Of a stretch of DNA of 64,000 bases, positions 1 to 11,530 are shown piece after piece. Positions within the stretch are counted from its first letter, which is position 1, and each line of letters starts with the position of its first letter. The position numbers and the translations under genes are program-made. The notes beneath the pieces were generated by a model, which saw only the letters and a list, made by a program, of their open reading frames with translations, was not told the DNA's origin and did no database searches. Source of the stretch: Astragalus membranaceus (Eukaryota > Streptophyta > Magnoliopsida > Fabales > Fabaceae); NCBI GenBank assembly GCA_039519185.1, contig CM076849.1, positions 81,205,289-81,269,288 on the forward strand, written 5' to 3'.

Positions 1-306
1 TCATGGAGTTTTGCGAGGTTCTGATTGCCGAACTCCGGGAGAAGGCTAGCAACACTACTAGTAGAAAAAGAGGGAGGAGTGGAAAAATGAAAGCCATATG
101 TATTTGAGTGAAATTTAAAGAACATTGTACTTTTCTTTTCGAAGTTTTATTTCCAAAATGTTGTACTTTGCTCCATCAATGAAGTTTGTTTGTCTCACAT
201 GCTGATCCTTTATCTTGAAAATATTGTGGAACTTTAATCTGTGTACTTATGACAAATCAGCATGCGCTTGCAATTCCCGACCTAAAACAATAAGACTCAT
301 GCACAT
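1..306 (+). other. Untranslated leader of the Tat-like element
   Basis: Lies directly upstream of the gag reading frame. No primer binding site or LTR end is visible, so both must lie to the left of the window. The stretch has no open reading frame of note. Confidence 0.5.
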
Positions 307-2476
307 ATGCATCATTCGCATTTTCATCCATTCATATACTCATACATATACTCATACCATGTGTCCCACCAACAGAGAGTAAAAGACAAGCTGGTGCGTC
401 AACATCGCTATTGGACTCGTTCTCAGGCCAGAAACATGGAAGAAAACCAGGACAATCCGCCTCAAGATATCCCGGATCAAAGCAATCCACCTCAAGACCT
501 AGGCAATCAAGAGCTTAGGGCAGAAATAGATGGGATGAAAGAACAGATGGCTGAAATCTTAAAGGTCTTACAAGTTTTGAGGGACAAAGACACAAGTGAA
601 GATGTCTCCGCTGGGAACACGGAAAATCAAGTTACCAACCCTCCTCCTCCCAACGGACTCGGGATCCCGCATACAGTACCCCCCACTGGGACTAATGACC
701 AGGGTTACATATGGCCTCCTTACGGACTTCCACAAGGTTACACACCTCCGACAGTCAATGCTAGTCCAGAAGACGGTCCCTCAGGAGTCGCGGGCCAACA
801 ACAGCTTACACCAACGGGTAACGATGGTAATCCGGGGGCACCACAAGTTCAAAACCCGACCCCCGTCGTCATACCACAAAGACTCCCACTTGGCTGCCCT
901 CCACCGCCGATAGTTGACGCTCAAGCTCTGGGTTCCAACCTCAGAAATCCCACTCATTCACATACCCCAAATGTGAACCCAGCCATAGTTCCGATGATTC
1001 ATCCTTACTATGGTATGAGTGGGCTCCCTCACAATTACTCTATGGAGAACCCTCAAGCCAAAGACAAACTACAAATGCTTGAGGAAAGGTTGAGAGTAGT
1101 CGAGGGATCCAATGTTGGTGCGAGGGATGCTTATGACTTGTGCCTCGTCCCTAACGTGGTCATCCCTCCAAAATTTAAGGTGCCAGACTTCGACAAGTAC
1201 AGGGGGTCGACTTGCCCTGTAAGCCACTTAACCATGTACTGCAGGAGGATGGCGGCGTTTGCTCACGACGACAAATTGCTCATTCACTACTTCCAAGATA
1301 GTCTGTCTGGGGCAGCTTCGAGCTGGTACATGCAATTAGAACGTGCCCATATCAGATGCTGGAAAGACCTAGCCGATGCATTTTTGAGGCAATACAAAAT
1401 ATAACATTGACATGGCTCCCGATAGGACACAATTGCAGAGCATGACGAAGAGAGACAATGAATCCTTCAAAGAATATGCCCAACGCTGGAGAGGTTTGGC
1501 TGCACAGGTGGTACCACCTTTGTTAGAAAAAGAGATGGTATCAATGTTCATGGATACTCTTCAATCACCTTTCTACGACAAGTTGATTGGGAGCGTGTCT
1601 TCAAACTTTTCAGATATGATCGTCATCGGAGAAAGATTAGAGAATGGTTGGAGAAACGGGAAGATTGCATATAGCTCCGCTGGAACCAGCAATCAGAAAA
1701 AGCCCTTCCCAGGTTTCCCTAAAAAGAAGGACAGAGAAGCCAATGCCATCTCTGGATCAGGAAAGCCTCCCTACAACAACCCCCGACAAACTGTCCAAAT
1801 ACCTACTCAAACGCCACAAGCCCCACCTGACCAAGTCAACCCAGGCTATAGACCACAAAACTACCAAGAAAGAAAGCCCGCCAATTTCGACCCAATACCC
1901 ATGTCATACACAGATCTATTCAATCACCTCATCAGTCACAACTTGATCACTCCCCGTCCAATGAGACCCCTTCAACCTCCTTTCCCTAGGAGCTATGACC
2001 CAGAGGCTAGCTGTGGATTCCACGCTGGGGCAGTTGGCCATTCAACAGAAAACTGCAAAGCATTGAAATATGTAGTACAAGACTTAATTGAATCTAAATG
2101 GTTAAGCTTCGCAGAAGATGGTCCGAATGTTGCCACTAACCCTCTGCCGGGGCACGGGAAACCCTCCGTCAATGCCATTGAGGATGTTGAGGGGAAATTA
2201 TTGGTCAGAAAGGTGGTGGACATTGTCACACCCCTGGACCTCATCCATGCTAATTTGTGTCACTTCGGAATCATTTTGAAGGGATGTACCAGAAAGGGCT
2301 CGTGTACTGATCCCCTTTGTGTCGGGGCCTGTGAAGCATTCAAACCAGTCCTGCAAGACTTATTAGACCGACACATAATACAAATAGGTCTTCAAAAGAA
2401 AGAGGAAGGCGTGTCGACTCTCCAGTCAAGCATTGACCAGAGCAAGAGTATCCGGAAACCCCTGGAAATCCACTAG
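307..2476 (+). pseudogene. gag of the Tat-like element, frameshifted
   Basis: Capsid/nucleocapsid precursor that would package the element RNA. It is read in two frames: 307-1404 and then 1412-2476. The first part has a proline- and glutamine-rich N-terminus (roughly residues 40-240) and then the retrotransposon gag domain, with SGAASSWY near residue 335. The second part carries the rest of the gag domain (KEYAQRWRGLAAQV) and a Cys/His region. The break lies in a short A run near 1395-1400 and looks like one extra A. A stop at 2474-2476 separates gag from the protease frame, which continues in the same frame. The upstream start at 307 is uncertain; the ATG at 436 would also fit. Confidence 0.8.
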
Positions 2477-2503
2477 AAAAAGGACACAAAGCTAACCACC
2501 GCT

Positions 2504-3957
2504 GTGCCTAAACCAATCACTATTCAAGTGCCAGTCCCTTTTCCCTTTAAAAGCACCAATGCAGTCCCGTGGAGTTACGATGTGAAAGTTCAGACTACCC
2601 CTGATGTCATTAACATCTCAGGGACCGGTGGGATGACTCGAAGTGGGCGTTTCTATACCCCTGGAGGGCCTAGTGAGGACAGAACAAAAGAAGGGGAGGA
2701 AAGAGCCCGTAAGGGCAAAAGCATAGAGCAGGAACCTGTCGATAAAAATGCGGGAAAGAAGACGTTATCCGAGCAAGAAGCCAGTGAATTTCTGAAGCTT
2801 ATGAGACAAAGTGAGTATAAGGTGGTTGATCAACTGAACCAAACTCCCGCAAAGATATCTCTGTTGTCATTATTGCTCAGTTCCGATGCCCATCGTGCAG
2901 CATTGACAAAAGTATTGAATGAGGCCCATGTCGCTCATGACATCTCCGTCGGCCAATTTGATGGGATCGTCGGAAACCTTGTTGCAAGTAATTATCTCAC
3001 CTTTACCGATGATGAGATTCCAACTGAAGGAAGGGGGCACAACAAGGCCCTACACATATCTGTGAAGTGTGGCGATTACTCTCTTGCTCGGGTACTTATT
3101 GACAATGGTTCATCTTTGAATGTATTACCCAGATCAACCATGGAGAAATTAGATGTGGACTGTTCATACATGAGACCAAGCTCCATATTAGTCAGGGCCT
3201 TTGACGGATCGAAAAGGGAAGTCATCGGAGAAATGGAATTACCTGTGCAAGTAGGTCCGGAACACTTCGTGGTGACCTTCCAGATAATGGATATTGCCCC
3301 ATCCTACAGTTGTCTCTTGGGGAGGCCATGGATCCACTCTGCAGGGGCAGTTCCCTCTTCTTTACACCAGAAGCTCAAGTTCATAGTCAACAATAAGCTG
3401 GTGGTTATTTTCGGTGAGGAAGAAATGCTGATAAATAAGTCCGCTCCCACTCGTTACATTGAGGCTGCTGAAGAGTCTTTCGAGACTGCCTTCCAAGCAT
3501 TGGAAATCGCCAATACATCATCTATGTTAGAACCCAAGCTATCCAAGACTGCCGTGATGGTTGCTAAGTTCATGTTAGGAAAAGGCTACCAAGCTGGAGG
3601 AGGCTTGGGAAAAACCGGACAGGGGATCCTGACGCCAATACAGCCAGAGGAGAACAAAGATAGGCATGGGATAGGATATCAGCCCAATCGCACTGACAAG
3701 AGAAGGATTGTGGAGGAAAAGAAGGAGCGGAGGTTAGCCAGGCTTGAGGACAGGGTGCCAAATACGAAGAGGATCATCATCTGCGACATCAAGGAAAGCT
3801 TTCGGAGTGCGGGAATATTGAACCCCAGCCAGATCGCCGCAGTTGAGGACGATCTAAGCGCTGAAGAAGGCATCGTCAGTCTTGTACGCCCTTGTCCTGC
3901 AAACAAAAGACTCAAGAATTGGGAGATCATTGATTTTCCTGTGGTTTTTAGTTCAAA
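2504..3957 (+). CDS. Aspartic protease region with G-patch, Tat-like element
   Basis: This part of the polyprotein holds the retroviral-type aspartic protease that would mature the gag and pol products. The active-site motif is LIDNGSSLNVLP at about 3095-3130, with Asn where most proteases have Ser or Thr, as is usual in this clade. The partner motif is SCLLGRPW. Downstream, at about 3570-3630, is a glycine-rich G-patch (GKGYQAGGGLGKTGQG), an RNA-binding type module seen in Tat/Ogre elements. The frame is shared with the second part of gag, and a stop codon (2474-2476) lies between. The open frame formally ends in a stop at 3959-3961, which falls inside the predicted intron. Confidence 0.8.
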
Positions 3958-4157
3958 GTAATGTTTCTATAATGTAATCCTCTGGCTCTGCCCAAGGCCT
4001 TAGGATATTTCATTCGGGCACACATGTTTTCCTTTCAATATTAATATCAATGCAACGTTATTTCAATTCCCAATAAGCCCCCGTTTTTCTTTTCTTGTTA
4101 CATTCGCTTCTTATTTTCTTTCTTTCATTTTTATTCCGTTAATTTACACTAATGCAG
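3958..4157 (+). other. Putative spliceosomal intron between protease and reverse transcriptase
   Basis: A GTAATG donor starts at 3958, one base before the protease-frame stop. A T-rich tract (TTCTTTCATTTTTATTCCG) leads to an AATGCAG acceptor ending at 4157. Removing exactly these 200 bases puts the protease frame into the same frame as the downstream pol frame, which is then open from 4158 past the ATG at 4276. Ogre elements are known to have an intron at this place. The splice itself is inferred. Confidence 0.65.
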
Positions 4158-7100
4158 ATCCGAAAAAAATGTCTTTGAAAATAACAACGCCAATAATCCA
4201 TATTGTAACTTTGATCACCCCATCAATCAAACTGAGGAAGATGTTGAGGATAATTGGGAAACCCCTCCAGAGTTAATGAGAATGATGGAACAAGAGGAAA
4301 AAATAATCGAACCCCACGAGGAATCAACTGAAACGATCAACTTAGGCACGGAAGAAGACAAAAAAGAAGTTAACATTGGCACCACATTGAAAGACAGCGA
4401 GCGAGAGAAATTGGTTAGGTTGTTGTTTGACTATGTTGACGTCTTCGCATGGACATACCAAGACATGCCTGGACTGGACCCCAACATAGTCGAGCATAAG
4501 TTACCGGTAAAACCAGAATGCCCGCCGGTAAAACAAAAGTTAAGAAGGATGAATGGTCACATTGTTCCATGATACGATGCATAAGGAAATAGAGGTTTAC
4601 GTGGATGACATGATTGCAAAATCCAAGACTGAAGAAGAGCATATCGTCAATTTGCAAAAACTCTTCGAACGTCTCAGGAAATTCAAACTCAGATTAAACC
4701 ATGCCAAATGCACCTTCGGTGTAAGATCGGGAAAGCTGTTGGGTTTCATAGTCAGTCAGAGGGGAATAGAAGTAGATCCAGCCAAAGTACGAGCAATACT
4801 AGAAATGCCGGCACCGAGTACTGAAAAAGAAGTTCGTGGTTTCCTGGGAAGATTGAACTACATCTCTAGGTTCATATCGCAGCTAACATCTACATGCGAG
4901 CCTATCTTCAAGCTTTTGTGCAAAAACCAAGAAACAAAGTGGAATGATAATTGCCAAGAAGCCTTTGAAAAGATCAAGAAGTACCTCCAAAATCCACCGA
5001 TTCTGATGCCGCCTGTGCAAGGCAGACCTCTCATCCTGTATCTAACAGTGCTAGACAAGTCAATGGGTTGTGTACTGGGGCAACATGATGAATCCGGAAA
5101 GAAGGAACATGCCATCTACTATCTAAACAAGAAATTCACCGAGTGCGAGACAAGATACTCATTGTTGGAAAGAACGTGTTGTGCTCTGGCCTGGGCTGCA
5201 CGTCGTTTGAGGCAGTATATGCTGAGCCACACGACTTGGTTGGTATCTAAAATGGACCCAGTCAAGTATATTTTTGAAAAGCCCGCACTCACAGGGAGGA
5301 TCGCTCGTTGGCAAATGCTACTATCTGAATACGACCTTTTATATGTCACCCAAAAAGAAATCAAGGGTAGTGCATTGGCTGAGTACTTGACACACCAGCC
5401 CATTGAAGATTACCAATCAATGCAGTGCGATTTCCCAGACGAAGATATAATGGCTCTATTCATAGAAGGGAATCCTCCGGACAACAAAAGGTGGAGAATG
5501 TTATTCGACGGCGCTTCTAATTTATACGGGCACGGGGTCGGAGCTGTACTGATCTCTCCTGATAACCGCCTCGTACCGTTTACCGCTAGACTGAGTTTCT
5601 ATTGCACCAACAACATTGCAGAATATGAAGCGTGCGTCCTAGACATCAAAGCAGCCCTTGAATGGAAAGTCAAAAGACTCGATGTATACGGGGACTCAGC
5701 TTTAGTCATCCATCAGACAAAAGGTGACTGGGAAACCAGGGATTCCAAATTAATTCCTTATCATGATCACATCCAAAAGATGGTTGAACAATTTGAAGAG
5801 ATCACTTTCCATCATCTCCCTCGCGAAGAAAATCAGTTGGTCGATGCTTTGGCGACTTTGTCATCAATGTTCAATATCAATAACGACAAGAGTCTGACAT
5901 TCATCCGAATCGAACATCGAGACCTACCGGCACATCATTGTGTGGCAATCGAAGAAGAGCCTGACAGTAAACCTTGGTATTACGATATCAAGCACTATAT
6001 CACAAACAGAGAATATCCTCCTGGTGCCACCGAGAATGATAAGAGGACACTTAGGAGGCTGTCAATGGGTTTCTTCTTAAATGGGGAAGTGCTTTACAAG
6101 AGAAATCACGATATGGTCCTCCTCAGATGTGTAGCAGAAGAAGAAGCAGAAAGAATTATGAAAGATGTCCATGAAGGCTCGTTCGGCACCCATTCTAATG
6201 GGCACACCATGGCAAGGAAAATCCTAAGGGCTGGCTACTACTGGTTGTCAATGGAGACCGACTGCTTCAACTACGTCAGAAAATGCCACAAATGTCAAAT
6301 CTATGCCGACAATATCCATGTACCACCTGTCTCTCTGAATGTCCTAACAGCACCATGGCCATTCTCAATGTGGGGAATGGATGTCATCGGTCCCATCGAA
6401 CCCAAGGCATCAAACGGACATCGTTTCATTCTTGTCGCTATTGATTATTTCACCAAATGGGTCGAGGCCGCTTCTTACGCCAGTGTAACAAAATCAGTAG
6501 TTGTCAGGTTCATAAAGAGAGATTTGATTTGCCGCTACGGTCTTCCAAATAAGATCATCACGGACAATGGGACCAACCTGAACAATAAGATGATGAAAGA
6601 GTTGTGTGACGACTTCAAAATCCAGCATCATAATTCCTCCCCATACCGTCCAAAGATGAATGGGGCAGTTGAGGCAGCAAATAAGAACATAAAGAAGATC
6701 GTGCAAAAGATGGTAGTGACCTTCAAGGACTGGCATGAAATGTTGCCCTTCGCTTTGCACGGGTATCGGACATCTATCCGCACGTCAACAGGGGCAACAC
6801 CATTCTCACTAGTATATGGGATGGAAGCAGTTCTTCCCATCGAGGTGGAAATACCCTCCCTGCGAGTGCTAATGGAAACAAAATTGGAGGAAGCAGATTG
6901 GGTTCAAGCTCGTCTGGATCAGTTGAACCTCATAGAAGAAAAGAGGGTAGTTGTTTTGTGTCATGGGCAGTTGTACCAACAAAGAATGAAAAAGGCTTAT
7001 GATAAAAAAGTGCGCCCCCGCCAGTTTCAAGAAGGAGACCTCGTGCTCAAGAAGATGTTGCCTATCCAAAAGGATTCCCGTGGAAAATGGACCCCTAACT

Positions 7101-7222
7101 ATGAAGGACCTTATGTGGTAAAGAAGGCATTCTCTGGAGGAGCATTGATTCTCACAAAAATGGACGGTGAAGACCTCCCACTCCCAGTGAACTCGGACGC
7201 AGTCAAGAAGTACTATGCCTAA
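4158..7222 (+). pseudogene. pol of the Tat-like element with reverse transcriptase core deleted
   Basis: Would encode reverse transcriptase, RNase H and integrase. Frame one (4158 to about 4550) gives the linker and the start of the fingers, ending near KQKLRRM. It then jumps to the palm at HKEIEVYVDDMIAKS in another frame (4553-7222). The intervening fingers and first catalytic aspartate, by family comparison roughly 150-180 residues, are missing. Then follow the thumb, RNase H (about 5030-5300), a second archaeal-type RNase H (LFDGASNLYGHGVG, about 5500-5860), the integrase zinc finger (HEGSFGTHSNGH, CHKCQ, about 6165-6300) and the DDE core (MDVIGP, ITDNGTN, Glu in GAVEAANKN). The integrase frame is otherwise open. 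The element cannot make an active polymerase from this copy. Confidence 0.85.
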
Positions 7223-8682
7223 AGAAATATATGGAAAAAAGAGAAAGATGAGCCAAGCAAAAATAAGCTCGCTAGGTCGAAAACCCGAAAGGGCGGCCTA
7301 GGCAAAAATTAGAGCGACCCGGTGGACTGAAAACTCTAAAGAGCAGTCTAGGCAAAAATTAGGGTCAGAAGTTGGACTTTGAGCTACAAAGGCGGTCAAT
7401 ACCTCCGAAAGTTGGAAAATGAATGCTCAAAGTTATGTTAATGGGCGATTGGCGTTACTACTTCAAAGATACAAACAATCAAAAGATCAGCTTTCCTTGT
7501 TTTCTTTTTCTTCTCTTTCTTTTTTTTTAAACTCACAATGTAATTTTTAGCCAGCGCGACCTTCTGCGCATTTGTTTTCCATTTGAGTATTAAACATTTC
7601 CTTTATTGTCTCATTTCCCTATTATCATAAAAATAACGTTCATGGTAGACGATACTGAGTTGCGAAACGTGTGCATGATCACAAGCATTATATTCATTGC
7701 GAAATTTCTAAAAATCACAAAAAAGAGATGATCTCTCATAAAGTTGCAAAAAGGACAAATGCATAATCACTTCAGCAAATCTTAATAACCCGCACTTTGG
7801 CACCACTGCTTGAGGCAACCCTCGTATCCCACGTCAAGAGTCATGCGAGTTTGATGATGCCAGCAAAGTCAATAAAGAGCTAAAGAGAAAACAGAGCAAA
7901 AGAGCAAGAAAAGAAAATGAAAAAAGAAAAAAGCCAAAGCCAAAAACAAAATCGTTCCACATTTCATTCATCATGTCATCAATTACTTAACTACATGCAC
8001 GCATGCATCATTCATTGCAAGTGTCTGTTGAGATAATTTTAGTATGTATCGTTAGCACCAATTCTTCAGACCCCCGGCGGTCCTTCAGAGCCCAGGCACT
8101 CCTTCAGACCAACATTGGTCCTTCAATCCAGATCGCACGTCGCGTTATCGAGCAACCGACGGATCATCCGGCCCCAGGCCCTTCAGACTAGCTGTGTCCG
8201 CCTAAAAAACGCAGTGCACGTCCTTCGTGGTTATATCAGTTCCGGACCTGATTAACCCTAATGGCCGCTCGAAAAAAAGGCCACCCCCAGACCGTATTAC
8301 TAGTACCATAAGCTAGTTGCGCTCCTTCAGACCCATCGGTCCCTCAGGCTTAGGCATGCCCTTCAGACCCCGACGGTCCCTCAGTCGAACGCAAGTCGAT
8401 GCTCCAAGCATTGATTTTGAACTAGACCTTCAGAGCCCCAGTGCTCCTTCAGAGCCCCAGTGCTCCTTCAGATCCCCAGCGATCCTTCAGATCCCCAACG
8501 ATCCCTGTTTACTTTCTTTCTAAATCAACACAGTTTTCATAATTTTCAAACCAAAAAAGAAGAAGCAACACAAAATTCTCAGTCTGGACAAAATTAGCGT
8601 TTTGTTATCTTTATTTCTATTTTCCTCGAGAAATTTGGAATCCCTCCGATTTCCTAGCAAAATATAAATAAAGAGGGGCAGC
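7223..8682 (+). other. Non-coding 3' region of the Tat-like element with polypurine tract
   Basis: No gene is seen. At about 7265-7370 a block ending CTAGGCAAAAATTAG occurs twice. At 8060-8510 there is a degenerate minisatellite, listed separately. The stretch ends in a purine tract, AAATAAAGAGGGGCAGC (about 8666-8682), directly before the LTR start. This is where plus-strand DNA synthesis would be primed. Confidence 0.65.
8060..8510 (+). repeat. Degenerate minisatellite, CCTTCAGA-based
   Basis: CCTTCAGA (and TCCTTCAGA) recurs about every 19-25 bases. The best-conserved unit, AGAGCCCCAGTGCTCCTTC, occurs twice in direct tandem near 8430-8470. Two clusters (8060-8190 and 8320-8510) are separated by about 130 unrelated bases. 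The short reading frames here (8003-8191, 8317-8523) come from the repeat and are not taken as genes. Confidence 0.7.
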
Positions 8683-8971
8683 TGTAATACCCTAATTTTG
8701 TCCGATCAAATTGAGAGATTTTTATTTTTTAAAAAAATAATATTCTTTTTATGTTCATGTCATATTTTATTTTAGTTTGCTACAAGTTTTAAAAAATAAT
8801 AATTAGAAGTATCAAAACAAAATAGGCAAAGGAGCATAAGGGGGGGGGTCTGTAAAAAAAATATAGAGGTGCAATCAGGATTGGGCCATTTAAAGCCCAT
8901 TCCTCCACCAAACCCTAACCCAATTCGCCCATACCCTAACCCAATTCACCCAAACCCTAACCCAGCGATTC
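8683..8971 (+). repeat. Truncated 3' LTR of the Tat-like element
   Basis: Starts TGTAATACCC immediately after the polypurine tract. The sequence changes abruptly at about 8972 to CACTA subterminal sequence that is also present at 28834. The visible LTR holds CCCTAACCC-type repeats (about 8915-8966). No LTR end is present. Confidence 0.7.
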
Positions 8972-9288
8972 TGTCTCTGTAAAATCTTAAGATTTGTGAC
9001 AGAATATTAATGTCGTCTCTGTTAGTGACGGATAAATTTCGTCTCTACAGAGGCGGATTTTTAGTACCCACGAATTATATTGTTCAATATTGGCGACCAA
9101 CTATTTACCGTTAGTGACGGAAATATTCCATCTTTGATTAGAGACGGACTTCAAAAATCCGTCTCTAAGGCTTTTGCGACCGCGAATTTCGCCACGGACC
9201 ATGTTCCGTCTCTAAGACTGTCAGAGACGTAATATCCCACTTTTAGAGACAGAATTCGTCCGTCTCTATCTGGTTTTTTTTAGTAGTG
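8972..9288 (+). mobile_element. 3' end of a CACTA (CMC/EnSpm) element, fragment
   Basis: Ends TTTTTTTTAGTAGTG, the reverse complement of a CACTA terminus, and is full of AGAGACGGA / TCCGTCTCT subterminal repeats. It matches 28834-29150 base for base apart from a few substitutions, and both copies are followed by the same Tat-type pol sequence starting CAAGTTTGTATGG. It is the segmentally duplicated end of the element at 16599-29150. The left end is lost at the junction with the Tat-like LTR. Confidence 0.85.
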
Positions 9289-10424
9289 CAAGTTTGTATG
9301 GACCGAGGAGTGCAAAAAAGGCTTTCAATGAGCTAAAAGAATTTTTAGCATCACTACCAATACTCACTCGGCCAACAAACGAGGCTCCCCTCCTACTCTA
9401 TCTAACCACCAACGTTCAACCTATCATTGTTGTGCTAATAGAAGAATGGGACAATGAGCAATTCCCGATCTACTTTAGAAGCAAAGTCCTCCATGGGGCA
9501 AAAATCAGATACCAGAAGGTCGAGAAGCTGGCTCTAGCTATCGTCATAGCAGCTCGCCGACTAAGACCTTATTTTCAATCACATCTAGTGGTGGTAAAGA
9601 AAGACTACCCAATCAGGAAAATACTACAAAAGCCCGAGCACTCAAGGGAAGATACTCAAGTTCTGGAGGATTTCATAGCCGAGCTAACTCCAACACCCGA
9701 GAAAGAGGTATGGATCCTATATGTGGACGGGTCCTCAAACACACAAGGAAGTGGACCTGACATAATCTTGTGGAGCCCGACAGGGATGTTTGTCGAACAA
9801 ACACTCAGATTCAAGTTCAAAGGCAGCAACAACCAAGCAGAGTATGAAGCACTCCTCGCTGGTGTCCAGCTATCCTTGGAACCGCGGACCCAGAATTTGC
9901 ATGTCAAAACTTACTATCAACTAGTAGCCAACCAGGTTGGGGGAGACTACCAGGCACGGGACGAGGTCCTAGCCCGTTACCGACTGCTAGTTCTCGATAT
10001 GAAGTGCAAATTTCAAGAAGTGTTGGTGGAGCTATAGCATATATTCCCCGAGAGCAGAACACCAAAGACGACTTACTAGCAAAATTAGCAAGCATGAAGA
10101 CCGAAGGGCGGGACACTTCCATAGTGGTGCACAGATCACTGACTCCTGGATAAAAAAAATGAAAGCTTATCTAGACAACAGAAGCTCACCAACAGATAAG
10201 CAGAAGGCCAGGAGGATCGCACTCCAAGCCCCTCACTAGACCATAGTCGGGGGACGACTATATAGAAGAGGCTTCATCCAATGCGTGGATCCAAACTAAG
10301 CAGAATACATCAAGAAAGAACTACACAAAGGCTTCTGTGGAAACCATTGCGGAAACCAAGCATTGGCAGCAAAAGTTCTCCAAGTAGGGTATCACTGGCC
10401 TACTCTGCGAGCTGAGTGTCTGAT
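9289..10424 (+). pseudogene. Tat-type pol remnant: RNase H, second RNase H, start of integrase
   Basis: Opens in the RT/RNase H connection (WTEECKK-like, one base shifted by an extra A near 9312). It continues through RNase H (PIYFRSKVLHGAKIRYQKVEK) and an archaeal-type RNase H (ILYVDGSSNTQGSG). The long frame 9294-10037 stops, and relics continue in other frames up to an integrase zinc finger (HKGFCGNHCGNQ) near 10325-10400. There it gives way to defensin-unit flank. It is an old fragment with several frameshifts. The same fragment recurs at 29151-30134 plus 41175-41327, where Athila splits it. Confidence 0.8.
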
Positions 10425-10551
10425 TAATTATTATCAATAACAAATGATTTTTGTTAAAGTATTCTTGAGTTCTTTCAGAGAAAATATAAGACGCAACAAT
10501 ATAATGTTTATTAATATTTAATTTGTTTACTTTACCTATGAGTTAAATACA
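10425..10551 (+). other. Remnant of the 3' flank of a defensin-like repeat unit
   Basis: ATTATTATCAATAA ... TTGTTAAAGTATTCTTGAGTTC ... GAGTTAAATACA matches the DNA downstream of the DEFL copies at 45765-45890 and 53495-53613. It ends exactly where the Helitron starts. Confidence 0.75.
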
Positions 10552-11530
10552 TCTACTATAGATTTATACAAATTCACCACATATGATTTTACCAATACCC
10601 CCATTCTATCTAAAAAACACCTCAAATTTTTGAGAGTAAAAATGTCATTACACTCTATTTCTTCTTTTTTTCTCTTTATTCTTACACTCTCTTACTTTTC
10701 ACTTTTCTCTTACACTCCCTTTCTTCCTTTTTTCTCTTTCTTCTTACACTCTCTTTCCTCATTTTCACTTTTCTTTTACACTCTCTTTCTTCCTTTTTTT
10801 CTTTTTACTTTACTTTTCCCCTAAATAATTATTCTCTTTCTCTTATCACTTCACTTTAATTCTTTTAACTAAATTTCTAAATTTATACAAACACTACTTT
10901 AATTAAAAAAATTGAAGACTATTACTATAAACCTACTATCTAAAAACCAAGAATACTTGATGACAATTTAAATTAGTAATTAATATTTAAAACAAATATC
11001 TCTTATTGATAATCTAATCTACTATCTACTATAGATTTATACAAATAGATTTATACAAATTCACCACATATGATTTTACCAATACCCTCATTCTTTCTAA
11101 AAGACACCTCAAATTTTTTAGGGTAAAAATGTCATTACACTCTATTTCTTCTTTTTTTTTCTCTTTATTCTTACACTCTCTTTCTTACTTTTCACTTTTC
11201 TATTACACTCTCTTTCTTCCTTTTTCCTCTTTCTTCTTACACTCTCTTTCCTCATTTTCATTTTTTTTTACACTCTCTTTCTTCCTTTTTTTTTCTTTTT
11301 ACTTTACTTTTCCCATAAATAATTATTCTCTTTCTCTTATCACTTCACTTTAATTCTTTTAACTAAATTTCTAAATTTATACAAACACTACTTTAATTAA
11401 AAAAATTGAAGACTATTACTATAAACTTACTATCTAAAAAACAAGAAGACTTGATGACTATTTAAATTAGTAATTAATATTTAAAACAAATATCTCTTAT
11501 TGATAATCTAATATAATCTACTAATCAACT
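10552..11530 (+). repeat. Direct duplication of the Helitron 5' end
   Basis: About 470 bases beginning CTACTATAGATTTATACAAA and running through CACATATGATTTTACCAAT and a TCTTACACTCTCTTTC pyrimidine tract occur twice in a row (from 10552 and again from about 11028). The same doubling is present in copy B (from 41452 and about 41965), so it predates the segmental duplication. Confidence 0.75.

Larger units (their letters stand above)
1..8971 (+). mobile_element. Ty3/gypsy LTR retrotransposon, Tat/Ogre-like, 5' LTR outside the window, 3' LTR truncated
   Basis: The order gag, protease with a G-patch, a putative intron, reverse transcriptase, RNase H, a second RNase H, integrase, a long non-coding 3' region, polypurine tract and LTR start fits the Tat/Ogre branch of Ty3/gypsy. 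The LTR starts TGTAATACCCTAATTTTG, common in this group. Seen in sequence: a frameshift in gag, an in-frame stop between gag and protease, loss of the reverse transcriptase core, and truncation of the 3' LTR where CACTA sequence begins at 8972. The element is therefore defective. The lineage is inferred from domain order, not from a tree. Confidence 0.85.

Noticed and set aside
8912..8968. CCCTAACCC-type repeats suggesting telomeric DNA
   Set aside because: Only a few imperfect units inside a gypsy LTR, not a CCCTAAA array. This is a common feature of such LTRs.
10630..11353. Reading frames starting MRVKMSLHS or MSLHS in the Helitron
   Set aside because: They translate pyrimidine-rich simple sequence into Ser/Phe/Leu repeats and recur only because the DNA is duplicated.
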